From the NCBI GenBank assembly GCA_045592785.1, contig JAZNVL010000036.1:1-51757 (forward strand): 51,757 bases of DNA. Reading direction: 5' to 3'. The notes below the pieces were generated by a model, which saw nothing but the letters and a program-made list of their open reading frames with translations, was not told where the DNA came from and searched no databases. Source of the stretch: RGIG8244 sp045592785 (GTDB lineage Bacteria > Verrucomicrobiota > Lentisphaeria > Victivallales > UBA1829). This document shows, piece after piece, positions 51,697 through 51,757 of the stretch. The stretch's first letter is position 1. Each line of letters opens with the position of its first letter. Both the position numbers and the translations under genes were made by a program.

Positions 51697-51757
51697 AGTA
51701 ACTTGAGTGCAGTTCATTATACCGGATGAAGATATCGTCATATCCCATCTGAATAAT
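51695..51757 (-). CDS. Group II intron reverse transcriptase/maturase, C-terminal end
   Basis: Only the last 20 residues and the stop are in the window: the chain ends MGYDDIFIRYNELHSSY, and the stop overlaps the first bases of domain V. Close packing of the protein end against domain V is normal for bacterial group II introns. The call rests mainly on the RNA that follows it. Confidence 0.7.
   Translation of the reverse strand: MIQMGYDDIFIRYNELHSSY

Larger units (their letters stand above)
51619..51757 (-). mobile_element. Group II intron, 3' part (runs off the window)
   Basis: Read on the minus strand, the end of the intron-encoded protein is followed by domain V, domain VI, and a 3' boundary at CTACTCGAT (51619). 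The base run beyond, TTTTTAATTTTTTT, is host sequence. The boundary is 16 bases upstream of the pcrA -35 box and the intron points the same way as pcrA. The rest of the intron, including domains I-IV, lies beyond base 51757. Confidence 0.85.

Noticed and set aside
1..51757. CRISPR arrays, tRNA, rRNA and insertion sequences
   Set aside because: No regularly spaced repeats, no cloverleaf or rRNA sequence, and no transposase or terminal inverted repeats were seen. The only mobile element found is the intron at the right edge.

Overview
The window is a chromosomal segment of a Gram-negative-type bacterium with moderate GC content. The gene content fits the Planctomycetes-Verrucomicrobia-Lentisphaerae group, and a gut Lentisphaeria (Victivallis-like) lineage is the best guess. 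The reasons are a GH28/DUF4838/ceramidase-like sugar toolkit, zinc-ribbon membrane proteins, Tad-type pilin-like proteins and an indolepyruvate oxidoreductase operon. This placement is an inference from gene types; no rRNA or tRNA gene is present to test it. Genes are densely packed, many start on ATGA or TGATG overlaps, ribosome binding sites are mostly AAAGGA or AAGGAG, and no gene-free gap exceeds 300 bases.

Left part (1-9070): one plus-strand carbohydrate operon. It holds a class III aminotransferase (5' end cut by the window), a GH28-type beta-helix protein, a Gfo/Idh/MocA dehydrogenase, an MFS transporter, a ceramidase-like protein, an FGGY sugar kinase and a fucose-isomerase-like enzyme, and it ends at a good terminator. 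None of the enzymes has a secretion signal, so the pathway looks intracellular: import by the MFS protein, trimming or hydrolysis, then isomerisation and phosphorylation. 9103-12421 carries a LysM protein with a decayed L,D-transpeptidase-like domain, accA, an ArgA-type acetyltransferase and murI. 12513-15464 encodes a large secreted DUF4838 protein. Convergent to it, and sharing a bidirectional terminator, is a minus-strand unit: an AAA ATPase with TOPRIM-like motifs, an ABC ATPase, a solute-binding protein and a double-length permease.

Middle (21497-32260): two zinc-ribbon/transmembrane/coiled-coil proteins, a TrmH-type RNA methyltransferase, a minus-strand unit with an LA_2272-like surface protein, phosphomannomutase/phosphoglucomutase and a small zinc-ribbon protein, sfsA divergent from an EamA transporter, and a tandem pair of secreted purple-acid-phosphatase-like phosphoesterases.

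Right part (32293-51757): an iorA-iorB-paaK-ACT-cimA unit (2-oxoacid oxidation, aryl-CoA activation, citramalate route to isoleucine) followed by a small secreted or membrane protein and DciA; a nucleoside hydrolase divergent from an RlmI-like methyltransferase; four Tad/Flp-type pilin-like proteins without their secretion machinery; an MBL hydrolase and a small membrane protein; then a minus-strand pcrA-moxR-DUF58-transglutaminase unit. At the right edge lies the 3' end of a group II intron (reverse transcriptase C-terminus, domain V with a CGC triad, domain VI), just upstream of the pcrA promoter.

Most transcription units start from sigma70-like promoters with a TTGACA or TTGCAN -35 box and a TATATT -10 box 16-17 bases apart.
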